Origin: Orthonyx spaldingii
Lineage: Eukaryota; Chordata; Aves; Passeriformes; Orthonychidae
DNA length: 64,000 bases
Direction of reading: 5' to 3'
Assembly: GCA_013397795.1 (NCBI GenBank)
Contig: VZTJ01004198.1
Span: 1,323,120 to 1,387,119, forward strand
A model generated the notes under the pieces. It was not told the origin of the DNA, did not search any database, and saw only the letters and a program-made list of their open reading frames with translations. Positions within the stretch are counted from its first letter, which is position 1. The number at the start of each line of letters is the position of its first letter. Below, piece by piece: positions 23,359 to 35,400 of the stretch. A program made the position numbers and the translations under genes.

Positions 23359-26300
23359 GTGAGTGTCGGGGGGCTGCGGGGTGAAAAAATAATCATTAAA
23401 AAACATGGTGGGAAGGGAAAAAGAGGGAGAAGGGAGTGAGAGGAAAATAATAATAATAATAAAAACAAGCAGAAAGAAAAGCTCGAAAAGGGGAGAAATA
23501 TAAAAGGGTAGGAGATAGAGAAGGGGCGGAGAAGGGGAAAAAACCCAAATGTTTTTGAAATGCGGAAGACAGGCGGGCAGGTCGGCGGGGCGGGCTGGGC
23601 GCGGCGCTGTTATTTTGGGAGCGGAGGATGGTGCCGGGGGCGATGAGAGCGGCCCCCGCTGCAGCAGAGGGAAGGGGGAAGGTCGCGAGGGTGCGGACCG
23701 AGCCCTCCTTGGCCGTGCCGCAGCGCCGCGTTTGCCCCGGGGGATGGGGCCGGGGTCCGGGGCGAGCGCAGGGCCAGCGGGCGGGCGGGAGCCCCGACCT
23801 GAGCACAGGGACCCCGGGCAGCTCTAAGATGGAGAGCGGAGAACAAGAACACGCGTCCTGCGCTTCCCCGCGCATCCGCGGCCGGCCTGCCGCCTGCTAT
23901 TTTTAGCAGTTTTTAAACCGTGTTCAGGAGACTCATTCTCGCGTCTTTTCGGGTATCTGCGCTTGCTATTTTCCTTGCCAACCTGGCAGAGGTGTTGTAG
24001 ATTCCTTTTTTGGGCGTCTCTCTGGTTCATCTTGGTGCTCCTTGCCCTGCCGGGGTTCCCGCAGGGTCAGCCGTACCGCTGGCCGCTCCGTGCCGAGCAC
24101 AGCGCACATTGCTGTTTGTCTGTCTTGGGCTATGCCGCTGCCGTGCTGCCCTTAAACAACCTGGACTGCACCATCCTGGAGCGGGCACTGTGCTGCTGCC
24201 ACATCTTTCTTCCCCGGGAGAGGGAGGGCAGCGATCTTGCCACAGACCCGGGGAGCTGCACGGACGCTCTTGCAGCTCTCGCTGTTGTCAGCGGTCATTA
24301 AGGATTGCTGGGTCACGGAAGCACAGAGCCAGAGGATTCATGGCTTCAGCCTGTGTGTGTACAAAATGCCTGTGTTCAGACTGGTGTGACTAATAGGCCT
24401 GCATGTGACTTCTAAAAAGTCCTTTGGTGCTGGAATAAAGCAAAGGTTTTTGGTAATGCACGGTCCCTCTGCAGGTGCTGCTGTCACCCCTGGAAAGGCT
24501 GTAGGCAGAGAGCAGGAATATGTTTCTGCCTTTACAGATGCTCACATGTTGTCTGTGCCTGCACAGAGTGAGGTGTACATGAAATATCGTACTTGAAGGA
24601 AATCTGCATTTTCTGCCCACTGGACTTGCCTTGGGCTGAGGCCAGGAGTCACGGCTGCACATTCCATGTGGTGTGGCACACGCTGTAGTCACACACCTCA
24701 AACCCTGCCTGGGGCTCAGAGGCTTCGTGAGAAGTGTAAAGGCACCTAATTCTGGCCTGAAGGACTGAATTGCAGATCTCTTATCTCCTGACTTGGTAGG
24801 ATGCTCTCTACCTGGTTTGCCAACCATGTTGTGCAGTCACACCTCAGGCTGGTGGTCCTGCTTGGGCTACTGTAGCCCAGACCCAGGAGGAAATTTCAGA
24901 GTAATAACCATGGCATTTGTTTCATTTCAGGTGCTGCTGGTGTGCTGGTAGGACACCCCTTTGACACTGTTAAGGTGGGTTGATTATGAAATATATTTGC
25001 CTCTAAGTAGAAAACTTAGTTTCTCCAAGGAGTGGGGGAGGAAAAAAATCCCCAGACACTGTAGGAGTGTAAATCTGCGTGGGAAAGCTTGGAGCAAGCC
25101 TCCACAATCACTGTTTATAGATTCTTCAATCTCCAGCTCTTCAGAAGTGAAAACCCAGTAACATAAACCTTAGCCTTAAACTGCAAGTTCAGTGCAGTAA
25201 CAGTGTGGTATTTGGAAATACAGCCTTACATTTAATAAAATTTTGTTCTAAGCTTGCTTCTCTGCAGCTGTTCAACACTAACTGCTAAAACTGCCTCTGC
25301 CTGCATTTGTGACTCAAGCCCACTTTGTTAGTAGGTTGAAAGATTGGTGTTTTAGTTTCCCCTCAAGCTCTGCTATTACTCCTTCATTTGTAGCACTAGC
25401 TAAAGGTGGAAGTCAATAAAAATCCACAGCATGAAGCTTGTCTGGGGGCTTTTTCCTCCAATTATTATTATATATTTTTATAACTTTCCAAGTTAAAAAT
25501 GCTTTTCTGTTTGTTGTGTGTGTTATGCATACTTCAGCTACTTTAAATACAAGATTTGAGATCTCCTGGAGTGTCCCTGAGCCAGGGCTCTCAGGAGTCC
25601 AAGCCTTTCTTTCAGAATGGAACAACAATTTAAATAATCTTTTGTCAGCCCTATCCAAAGTCTTGCACTGGGAGAATAGAAGAAGGGATATCAGAGTATT
25701 CCCTGCTAAAGTAATATATCAGGTCACTTGACTGCAGCAGACAGCATGCCACGTAGTAGATCTATATTTGGAATACCTTTACCTTGCTGAATTTAGATAT
25801 GCAAAGGCTGTGGGCTGATAGTGTTACCAAGAACCCCACCATATTCTGTATTCCAGCTTGTGGTTAATTCAATACAGAATTCCCCAGCTAGTGGACATTG
25901 GTCCTCCTTGCAAGCTTGCAGTGCAAGCTGCTTAAATAGTAAAAATCTTTTTGTTGCTCAGAATATGGTGCATTTGACAGTTAAGTAATTCAATTGAATT
26001 CTAGAATATATTTTCAGGAATGGTATTATCCAGACTCGCACGATTTTTCTTGCGGTGGTACAGAGCCAGCTGTCTTTTTCTCTCCCATCCTGCCAAGCTT
26101 TACATGCTTAACTGAAGGTGATGGGTCATTTCATTGAATCCAGCAAAACTGCTAAGATTCTATGCTCAGACTAAAGGTAACCATGCGTGGGTTTTTTAGT
26201 CTGGGTTTTTGGTGGTTTTTTTTTTGTTTTTGTTTTTTTTTAGTGGAACAGCTTCTACTGCATGAAACTAATCATTTAACTGTAAACACTGGGGCTCCCA

Positions 26301-29300
26301 TGCTGGTTTCAGCAGATGTATTATTGCAAAATAGATGTATTGACTTTGGAAAAAAGCTTCTTGCTTTACAATAGAGCAAATAATTCTGAATGACTCTAAA
26401 TTTTTTATGACATCCGGCGTGGCACAGGATATTTTCATCTCCATTAGAAGGTATTGTAGGCGTTTATCTATATTTTGTTAGTGCAAATACTAATGTTTGT
26501 ATTAGTGGCTGGCATAGTCACCACTGTATGTGGAAAAACTAACTCTAACCACCCTTTAGAGAACAAAAAAAAAAAGACATTGCATAACTTGTGTATGTAT
26601 ATGCGTTAAGAATTAACTTTTTATAATTCTGCAGTGTTTAAAGGGCTAGCTGGTAGTCACCTTAGACTGTGCATTTTTAATATAAATGAACATTGGGAAA
26701 GCTGCTTAGATAAGCCAAAGTTTTACTTCTGTCTTGGCATTTAAGCTTTTTTTTTTTTTTGGCTGGTGCTCATGTTTCACAGAGCGGGGAGGGGGGTGGT
26801 GGGACACACAGGGAGGCATTAAGGTGGTGAAGTCACCCTGCGAAACCTGCAACTGAGCTGATCTCAGAACTGGCAAACTCCTTATCCCTGGTTTGTTAAT
26901 GTAATGTATAAAATTGCTTTTTTGCTTTTAACTGCCTTTACTTTCTGAGCTAGGGGCTGTCTTCATTAACAGCAAAAGTGTTACTTTGTTGTAGATGACA
27001 GATAAGCCTCATCACGGGAGAGTTACCTAGTAAGTATAGCCCAGGTGAACACTTCTGTTTCTTTCAGTCTTAATTTATTCCCAAATGTATGAGTTCAAGT
27101 AAAGAACTGAAAGACTTGTGAAGCTTTTTCCCTTTTGAGTTTTAAACTGATGTGTCCCTCTTCTACAGCTATGGCATGGAGGGAGCGGGGTTTAAATATC
27201 CCTTTTTTTTAATGTAGTTTTATTCTGAACCTTCTTTCTGCTATGTATTTCTGGCTGTATGCACTCCCACACACAGTGCCTCTAAAATTGAATCTCAGCC
27301 ACACTGCTGTTGAGATCTTATCCACTACATATTCTTGGACGATGTTTTCATTGCTCAAATACTTCTGAAGTCACTGATTTCCCACATTATTAAGTGTTTG
27401 AACTATTTTGGAGACGTAGTGGTTTGGGTTTTTTAATTAGTCTTGAGTACCTTTATGCAAGTCTTTAGTGACGTGAAATTACTGGGTGTTACTATTGGAC
27501 CTAAAACCTTAGTAACAGTGTTTTCCAATAAGAAAGCAGCTTTAATATTGGGCAATGAATGGAACAGGTGGATAAACTTAGCACGTGACTCATCTTTCCT
27601 ATAGTTGTGCACACTAAGGAGCTTGTTGAATATGGCATTAACATGCATGAAAATGCAAGTTTTATGTGCATTCGTGGCCTTACGTGGCAGTTTGCTAATG
27701 TGGGTACCCTCATGTGACCAGCACTGTGCTCAAGAGAAAGAAGTTTTTCATTCTTAGACCTGGAGAGTCAGTACTCTAAATATTCTACCCTACAGCAAAG
27801 CTTAATTGGTTAATATTTCACAAATTATTTACACAAAAATAGTGGGAGCTGTATGCCACTAGGAAATTCAACCCATAAATAGAATATGACTAATTCTAAA
27901 CTACTAAACACAAGCAGGAAAGATAAAGTAAGAAGGTTCCTAAGCTGCAAATCCCCCAAAGCCCATACATGTGGAAGTCACAGACAAGGTTTGAAACAAT
28001 AACAGTAAATTATAAATGAAGTAAAACCTTTTGTTTGTGCAATTGTGACAACTTGTTAAGATTTGCCTTTGCTTGTGGACCTGCTTCTTTAACAGTTTTG
28101 ACAATCTGTCTATCCCCCAAAAGTCACTTGAAGTAACAAAGGATTTATTTTCTTTGAATCCTACTGTAAACCTGCTTTTAGTGATGAGATGTTGCAAGAC
28201 CCAAGGTTATCTCAGCCTCCCACTATGGCTAGCATACACTAATGTACATACTAAAAAGACACTGAAAACTCAAGTTCTGGTTTACAAAGCATAAAATGAC
28301 ATGCAGGAGAAATACTAAAACAGTCAATTTATTTTTGCTTTGAAGATAGCTAACCTGAATACAGAATCCTGACAAACCACCTCCATAAATTGTTTTCTAA
28401 ACACACATATTACAGATCTTTCATTGCTGTAGTTTTTTATTACTTTAGGCAAACATGAAAAAAAATTAAGTTCAGGAATCTTTCACGTAGACGTAATAAT
28501 TTTTTCTTTTGCTCAGAATAAGAGACTGAACTTTTTTGCCCTGGAGTTGCAGCAGCAGCCTCAAATGGTTGATAAGCATGTTTTCTGAAGAGCATTGCAG
28601 CCCTCCATGCTGGAGATCAAACACAGATTTATAACTTCTTCAATCCAGTGAAATCAACTTACTGAGTTTATTGCAGTGTAGGGCTTTGCCTGAGCTAGAT
28701 AGAACTGAGAGTTTTTAAAAGTGTGCTGAGGGCAAATAAGCATGAAAAAACAGAATTGGAATTTTTCATTAAAGGTTAAACAGCATCCAGAAAAGGGCCT
28801 GTCACCTAAGACCACCAGTTACAGTAGCATCTATCTCTCCAGCAGAACATACTGTTTCAGTTTTGGAGAAGTCAATCAATTACTAACATATAAAGGTTTG
28901 AATCAGCTACACCCTCACCAATTGCTTGCATTCAGCAGGCAAAAAAAACCAAAACAGACTAAAATCTAAAAGGACAAATGGCTTTTTACTCCTTCCCTTA
29001 TGCAAAGACAGACAACTGCCCTCTGAAAAAAAAAAAAGTCAGATCTCAAGGAATGGGCCCAAATCTGGCAGTCAGAAACACTATGGGTATTGTTGAAAGT
29101 TTTCATCCTTTTAAAATTATCCTAATCTCATGCTTGACTTGCAAATAGTTGGTTTTTTTTATTAAATTGTCTCAGGTCTGCACAGGTATTCCTTAGTGTG
29201 AGCAGAAGTATTCTTGGCAGCTAATGAAAGTCCCTATTGTAGCCTGTACTGGAAAGCATCTGTTTGAAAATCTAGATGTCAATGTACCCTTCCACTTACT

Positions 29301-31006
29301 GGTTTACTAATAGTCACAAGAAGTTAATGATCCTCTTCCCCTCATGTTTTCACCCCCAAACTTAATTCAAAACACTCACACAAGATTTTTCAAATGATTT
29401 TGCCACATATGGCATTCCAGTGTCCAGCCTGTGCTCTTGCATATGCACTGCTGTAGCAAATCTCCACATAGGTACAAGACAGTAGCTTACCCTTTAGGCT
29501 GTTCCTGATGTACAAATTGGAATCTCACACAACCTTTTGTAGGTTCGTCTGCAAGTTCAAAATGTAGAGAAACCTCTCTACCGTGGGACGTTCCATTGCT
29601 TTCAGTCCATCATAAAGCAAGAATCTGTAAGTACAAAATTAGGTTTTTGTCTTTTTTTTTTTTTTATTAAATCTTTGTATCTTTTGGCTCAGGAGAGTGG
29701 GAAAGCTGTTAAAAAAACTGACAAATGTTGAAGATCAAGAGATAAAGCATACTCTGAACCTCACCTGACTGTAGGGCAGATATTATAGTCAGAACTTTGC
29801 CAGAAACTTTGTGAAGATTGCTAAGTTGGAAGATGGTATTTTGAGGTTAACTTTTTAAATAAAATAAGAAGCTATTTAAATAACTAATTTTCTGAGAATC
29901 TAAACAACGAGTGAGGAAATTGGTGAGGTGTTTTTGCTGCTGAAGCTTTAGGACCATTGCGAAAAGGGTGGTTTCAGACTTTAAGTAAACTATTTAAAAA
30001 GTATAAAATTTTCAGAAAAGTTTTCTCTGGGTGGAGTAAGATTATTTTCTGGATGTGTTCAACTATGTTTTTGTACTGCTAAATTGCTTAGATGTTTGTG
30101 TCCTAGGGAGAGATGAAATTTTTATTACCAAACAATGTGGTCCTGATCTGGCCACTGTTAGGAAGCTGGGGTACAAGGGGAGCCAGAAAGGCCCTGTTCT
30201 GCAGTTCGAGGAGGTTATCCACACCACTGCTAAAAAGGGTTTTTCCTCCCTTCTTCCATTAGGCTTTTGGACTCTATAAAGGTATTGGGTCACCAATGAT
30301 GGGACTTACGTTCATTAACGCGCTGGTGTTCGGTGTGCAAGGAAACACCCTCCGTGCTCTGGGCAAAGACACTCCTCTGAACCAGTTCCTTGCAGGGTCA
30401 GCAGCAGGGGCCATCCAGTGCGTCATCTGCTGTCCCATGGAGCTGGCAAAGACAAGGATGCAGCTTCAAGGAACAGGAGAATATAAACTAAAAACGAAGA
30501 ACTACAAAAATTCTCTGGACTGTTTGATCAAAATCTATCAAAAGGAAGGGCTGAGGGGTATCAACAGGGGCATGGTCTCTACCTTCATAAGAGAAACTCC
30601 AAGCTTTGGCTTTTACTTCCTGACCTATGACTGCATGACTCGGTATCTAGGCTGTGAAGCTGAAGACAGCTACGTGATTCCCAAATTGCTGTTTTCTGGA
30701 GGGATGTCAGGAATCGTGTCCTGGCTCTCAACCTATCCCATGGATGTGATCAAATCCCGACTCCAGGCCGATGGAGTTGGAGGTGTCACACAATACAAGG
30801 GCATCCTAGACTGTGTCCGGAAGAGTTACCATGAGGAAGGCTGGAGGGTGTTCACGAGAGGCCTCACTTCCACACTTCTCCGTGCTTTTCCTGTCAATGC
30901 AGCTACCTTTGCTACTGTCACTGTGTTCCTAATGTACATGAAGTCAGAAGACAACCTTCCTGAATGTGAACCAGGTCCAGTAATCCATCAGCCTTCCAGT
31001 TGGTGA
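23325..31006 (+). CDS. SLC25A29: SLC25A29 mitochondrial basic amino-acid carrier, complete gene in four coding exons
   Basis: Joining 23325-23358, 24931-24974, 29543-29626 and 30263-31006 gives 906 nt and 301 residues; human SLC25A29 is about 303. All junctions are GT-AG. The protein begins MALDFLAGC and has the three carrier signatures PFDTVK (residue 21), PMELAK (112) and PMDVIK (213), with QFLAGSAAGAIQCVICCP and GIVSWLSTYPMDVIKSR typical of this family. It is a six-helix inner-mitochondrial-membrane carrier known to move arginine and lysine (earlier called CACL or ORNT3). Compared with human as I recall it, the second matrix loop carries a few extra Lys-rich residues (GTGEYKLKTKNYKNS). The gene diverges from SLC25A47 and converges on YY1, as in human. 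Confidence 0.97.
23359..24930 (+). other. SLC25A29 intron 1
   Basis: The first 550 nt continue the CpG island, with a purine-rich A/G stretch near 23.4-23.55 kb. The rest is ordinary. Open frames in the GC-rich part, including a 159-residue minus-strand frame, have no recognisable domain. Confidence 0.8.
24931..24974 (+). CDS. SLC25A29: SLC25A29 coding exon 2
   Basis: This 44-nt exon encodes AAGVLVGHPFDTVK after completing a glycine codon. Acceptor ttcatttcag, donor GTGGGT. It carries the first carrier signature. Confidence 0.97.
24975..29542 (+). other. SLC25A29 intron 2
   Basis: This 4.6-kb AT-rich intron contains scattered poly(T) runs (for example near 26.22 and 26.75 kb). I recognise no gene, RNA or transposon in it. 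Confidence 0.8.
29543..29626 (+). CDS. SLC25A29: SLC25A29 coding exon 3
   Basis: Twenty-eight codons from VRLQVQNVEK to IIKQES cover the first matrix loop. Acceptor cttttgtag, donor GTAAGT, phase 0 at both ends. Confidence 0.97.
29627..30262 (+). other. SLC25A29 intron 3
   Basis: This 636-nt intron has a poly(T) run near 29.65 kb. Its last 200 nt are less AT-rich and stay open in one frame (from 30055), but that frame does not match the reading frame of exon 4. Confidence 0.85.
30263..31006 (+). CDS. SLC25A29: SLC25A29 coding exon 4 (last)
   Basis: The exon starts AFGLYKGIGSP after a ttccattag acceptor and carries the end of repeat 1 and all of repeats 2 and 3. It ends HQPSSW and TGA at 31004. 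The corresponding part of SLC25A47 is divided into three exons, so introns were gained there or lost here. Confidence 0.97.
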   Translation, partial: AFGLYKGIGSPMMGLTFINALVFGVQGNTLRALGKDTPLNQFLAGSAAGAIQCVICCPMELAKTRMQLQGTGEYKLKTKNYKNSLDCLIKIYQKEGLRGINRGMVSTFIRETPSFGFYFLTYDCMTRYLGCEAEDSYVIPKLLFSGGMSGIVSWLSTYPMDVIKSRLQADGVGGVTQYKGILDCVRKSYHEEGWRVFTRGLTSTLLRAFPVNAATFATVTVFLMYMKSEDNLPECEPGPVIHQPSSW

Positions 31007-31598
31007 ACCTTATCTGTTTGTTCTCCTCATCCAAAGCCTGGCTGGTTGGGTTTTCTTCAACATGAACACTTGACCCACACAAGTAGTGTAGATTTATGCT
31101 ATCTGTATAAAGAATTCCTAAATGTATCAAATTAGGATTTCATCACACTACTTGTATAAACAGCATCTTGCCTTATTCAGGACTCCATATCCAGTAGTAT
31201 TTAAGTAAGAGAGGGACCTGCCTTTAGAAAGTTGCTGTTGTGGCTCCAGAAAAGGTTCTGGAGAGTGTTCTAGCACCAGAAGTCAAGTTTTCTTTCACTC
31301 ACGTTCTGAATGACTGAGTTGAGTTGAATGCAGAAATGTTTTCATGAAAGAAATACTCATTTTGTATGTGACAGGAGTAAGTGTACTCCTCTAAGGTGAA
31401 GAAGGGGGAGAAAGTTTAATGTTGGAGGCATTTTGCAGGTGACCCTGGACTGCAAAGACGTGGACTAGCATTGAGCTAGTCATGTGTTTTACTTTTCCTC
31501 TGCTTTTATATGTCAATGGTTTTAGTGGGAACTTTGTTCATACTGATTTGTAAAAAGTAATATTTGTACCTAAGTTACTCCCTGACCTTTCAGCTTTG

Positions 31599-31604
31599 AA
31601 TAAA
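31599..31604 (+). terminator. Candidate proximal poly(A) signal of SLC25A29
   Basis: AATAAA about 590 nt after the stop codon, followed by tatcttaagcac. A canonical hexamer in a plausible position. Confidence 0.5.
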
Positions 31605-32587
31605 TATCTTAAGCACAAAGTTAGCATCTGCACTCAAATGCACTTGTTCCTTTAAATCTCAAGGCTTGTAAGGATTTAGGGAAACTCAGATCTAGTCAGA
31701 CTGATGTTGTTTGCCTTCACCACTGTTTCTCCTTTGGTGGGTGCACGGACTGTATTGAGTAGTTCAGCTCAGTAGACTTTGTTCTCTGAAGTTAGTGCAA
31801 TTTGCACCACTACTCCCAACACGCCCCATAGCAGCCAGTGATGTACAGAAGTCAAAGTCTTGCCTGTGGTATTGCACAAAATGTTTGTGGGTGCAATGTT
31901 AGCTTAGCAGCTTGAAGTATCTTAGAAATACATACATATTTAGGACTGGGGGTTCCATACCTTTCTGGAAAATAGGGGTGTAAGTGTCTGAAATGGTTGC
32001 TGTTCCATACACTTGCATTATGAATTTAAACAATACTGATTTTTATGTATTTAGTTACAGTGCTACTGTAAAGAAAACTGAAAAGAGTTTCATAGAATTT
32101 TCATGTTACATTAATCTGCTGTGATTTTTTTTTTTAACGATCTGTTCAAGAATAATTGAATTAGCCAAAGAGCTACAAACACTTATTTAAGATTTGAGAT
32201 AAAAGCTACATGTATTTGGCACAAATAGCCAGGAGGAAGGACTGTATGTGTGTGAGCAATGTTTTAAAACATATCAAACTAGTTCAGTAAGTACAACTTG
32301 TTACACTTTTGGTTGGGACAAGTGCAATATGTGTTTAATTTATATGAATTTTCTAAAGAAGCGTTCTTTCATAGCATTTTGCACTGTAACAAAATATGCT
32401 GGAGAAACCTGTAAAGCTGGTATGTCTTTTTATACCTTGAAGGTATGATGGATGTTTTAGTGCCTACTTGCACTGAGATTCAAATTGAATGTTAAATCTG
32501 TCTACTAAGCTGCATATGCACAACTCACAGCAAAGACCCTTCACACCTTTGTACAGGAGTATGTAATTCTTGTATATATATTGAGGG

Positions 32588-32593
32588 AATAAA
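32588..32593 (+). terminator. Candidate distal poly(A) signal of SLC25A29
   Basis: AATAAA followed at once by a T-rich stretch, then ttgcctttggtttgttgaag, a GT-rich downstream element. This looks like the stronger of the two gene ends. Confidence 0.6.
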
Positions 32594-32994
32594 TTTTTTT
32601 TTAAATTTTGCCTTTGGTTTGTTGAAGTTTATTTTTAGTTTTTAACTCAGATGCTTCTTTGTGTTAAATTGAGCTTGCATGAGGGTGGGGTTTCGGGCTT
32701 TGGCCAGGGGAAACTTGTTCCCTATCTGCCTTGTGTGCACCACTGGCAAGGGCAGGTCTTGCTCTGGCTTAGGCCCTGTCACTGGAGCAAAGAAAGGAAG
32801 TTGCCTGACTTCACCTCTTCAAACTGACCTTTCCTCTACTGAAAGAACAATCCTGCTTTTACAGCCAAAGAGCTTCCCCTTAGACCCTTCCTATTCTGCA
32901 TTTATTTGGTTTAAGCTGTGCTGATCAGCACCAAGGCTGCACAACTGGGGAAGACAAGTCTTGGGTCCCCGCAGGGTCACATCAGAACCAAGTA

Positions 32995-33310
32995 CCGGGC
33001 ATCCACAACCTCTCTGGGCACCGTGTCCCAGCATCTCACCACCCTCACAGTAAATAACTTCTCCCTAATACCTAATCTGAACCTGCTCTCTTCCCGTTTA
33101 AAACCATTATCCCTTGTAAGAAGTCCTTCTCCACATTCCCTGTAAGTCCCCTTTAGGTACTGCAAGGTGCTGTAAGGGTGGCCCCAGAGCTTTCTCCACA
33201 CTGAACAGCCCCAGCTTTCTCAGCCTGTCTTCAAAGGAGAGGTGCTCCAGCCCTCTGATCATATTTGTGTCCCTCCTCTGGACTCACCCCAGTAGGTTCA
33301 TGTCCTCCTC
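32995..33310 (-). mobile_element. CR1 LINE fragment, minus orientation
   Basis: Recognisable CR1 minus-orientation text: catccacaacctctctgggc, ctccctaatacctaatctga, ccagctttctcagcctgtct, gagaggtgctccagccctct, then gtccctcctctggactc. The CR1 tail itself is missing on the left. Confidence 0.9.
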
Positions 33311-34189
33311 TTCAGAGGTTACTTCAGGTACTGGCTCCACTAGTTCATTGTCTTAAAGGGCAAATACACGTGACTGACACAAACCCTGTCAAAGCACCAG
33401 TTTCCTGGATCAGAAAAGGGAAAGGCCACCACCTCTCCATCTGACCATGACCGGGGTCAGTTCCAGTTCCAGAACCTTTTGTTCTCTCAGCAGGAGCAAC
33501 AACTATGTTCAACATTGAACTATGGAACAGAAACAAATACTTGGAAGAAGCCAATAGTGTCTCCTTGCAAGACTAATGTCATTAAAACAGAACATGGCTA
33601 TACAATGTTTTACTTGCAGTGCTTACTGAAGCATTCTCTCCAGAAATTCATCCATCTGGAACTTAAATAATCAGTAGCAGACACTGGATGTTACTCAACA
33701 AGCCTGAGAAGAGGGTAAAGCCAGCTTTCAGCCTAGTCTGATGTCACTTGCTGGAAATCCATGTGACTTCTATTAAATCAAACTAGACAATAGCCTCAGC
33801 CTTTTAAATCATGATACAGTTCTTTCCTGATAGATTTTTGAGATGTGAGCCAATTCAGACAGAATTATGTCCTGCCTTCCCAGACCCTCATTCTTGCACC
33901 ATTATCAAGCTCCTCCCCAACAACTGAAGGGATTAAGATGGTAAAAATCACTGAAAATGAAACTTACTCTCAAGTCCCTCTGCCCTGCTCTTTCTTGAAC
34001 TAGATGAGCTATGCCAGTTTTAAAAGTTACCACCACAAACATATCCAGTTAGGACAAGAGGGGAAAAATACCCATGTATAGTACTTCTCAACTAAGTTAC
34101 TATAGTAGAACAACTAGTGTGAAATTCATTTATCATGCCTGTAACATGACAATTTCTTTTGTCCTCTCTTCCTTGTCTTTCTCCACATA

Positions 34190-34475
34190 TATCCAGTGAT
34201 AGGACAAGGGGTAATGGCCTTAAACTGACAGAGGGCAAGTTTAGATTGGATATTAGGAAGAAAGTCTTCACTGTGAGGGTGGTGAGGCAGTGGCACAGGT
34301 TGCCCAGAGGAGCTGTGGCTGCCCCATCCCTGGAAGTGTTGAAGGCCAGGCTGGATGGGGGTCTGAGCAACCTGGTCTGGTGAAGGTGTTCCTGCCCGTG
34401 ACCCCCCAAGGTGGAGTTGGAATTAGATGTTTTTTAAAATCCCTTCCAACCCAAACCATTCCAGGATTCTATGAC
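34190..34475 (+). mobile_element. CR1 LINE 3' fragment, plus orientation
   Basis: It reads gtgataggacaaggggtaat, gatattaggaagaaagtctt, gtggctgccccatccctgga, aaggccaggctggatggggg, cccttccaacccaaacc, and ends ggattctatgac, the CR1 3' terminus. It is 5'-truncated. Confidence 0.93.
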
Positions 34476-35400
34476 AGCTTTTTATATGGTTCATGTAAAA
34501 GGGTAGCAAGACATTCAAGGAATGAAAACCTGTCCATTGCAGGTGCAGCACTGGCAGCATAGTGGGAAAAAGACTAAGACACAAATGTAAACGTTGACCT
34601 TGCAAAGAAAAGATGTGTTTGTTCTTTTAAATTAAATATATTTATTATTATGCTGGAAACCAGGTGTTAACAGTTTAATGTTGCTGCTGTTAGCCCAACT
34701 TTTAACTCATGGATAATTAAAGAATAATTTAAAATTGAGAAGTGTGCCAAACACCATTAGATCAGCAGAATGTGCAGTTAAACCCATCTTCTCCCAGAAA
34801 AACAGGCAGAGAAAAGAGAAGCTTGCCCAAGGCCACATGCCCTATCAAACACCACAGCCATGGAGACGGAGGATCTGAGGGAGTGCGTGACTCTGGGAGG
34901 CACAGCAAGAGAGCAGGGAAGCAGAGAACTTGCTGGGCCACACCCAGAAGAGACAGCCTTTGAAATCAAGGGAAAGCAAACTCTTTCTTTCCATATTCAG
35001 GAATTTATGTTTGTCCATGGGCAGTAAGGGAGAAAAGCAGAGGAAAATAAGCCATTTTCATCTTCCCAGAGCAACTCTTTTGCAATTTTTGTATTAGAGT
35101 TGTCCTCACTAATTGCAAAAGTGACTTATCACCAACAGAAAAAAGGTGACATAATATGCACAACAATACATAAGATATACAGTAAAAGCTTTTCTACTTA
35201 TAGTTTGTTACTAGTTGTAACTGACTTGACCTAGAAAGTGATTTTAAGCTATACAGGTTCATCAATAAATAAAGGCAAGGTCTGCAGTGAACACTAATGC
35301 CCTATAGATTGATGTACATGGAAGAAAGTCAAGTTCTAATGTTCATAAAATATTCTTAGGGTCTATAAAACGTAACAACTAACACAGTCAAATTGCTTAG

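Larger units (their letters stand above)
31007..32610 (+). other. SLC25A29 3' UTR
   Basis: AT-rich sequence downstream of the stop with two AATAAA signals, at 31599-31604 and 32588-32593. The distal one follows a Pumilio-like TGTATATA at 32571 and is succeeded by a T-rich run, so the transcript may use both ends (about 0.6 or 1.6 kb of UTR). Transcript data would be needed to choose. Confidence 0.6.
32611..35400. other. Spacer between convergent SLC25A29 and YY1
   Basis: About 2.8 kb between the likely 3' ends of the two genes. It contains two CR1 fragments in opposite orientation (listed separately) and no recognisable gene. Confidence 0.6.

Noticed and set aside
23359..24930. Search for a MIR345-like hairpin near SLC25A29
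   Set aside because: A microRNA of this name lies near the human gene, but I saw no matching mature sequence here. It is probably mammal-specific.
30055..30279. 74-residue open frame in SLC25A29 intron 3 as a possible extra exon
   Set aside because: It is out of frame with exon 4, the protein is complete without it, and the exon 3-exon 4 junction matches the family.
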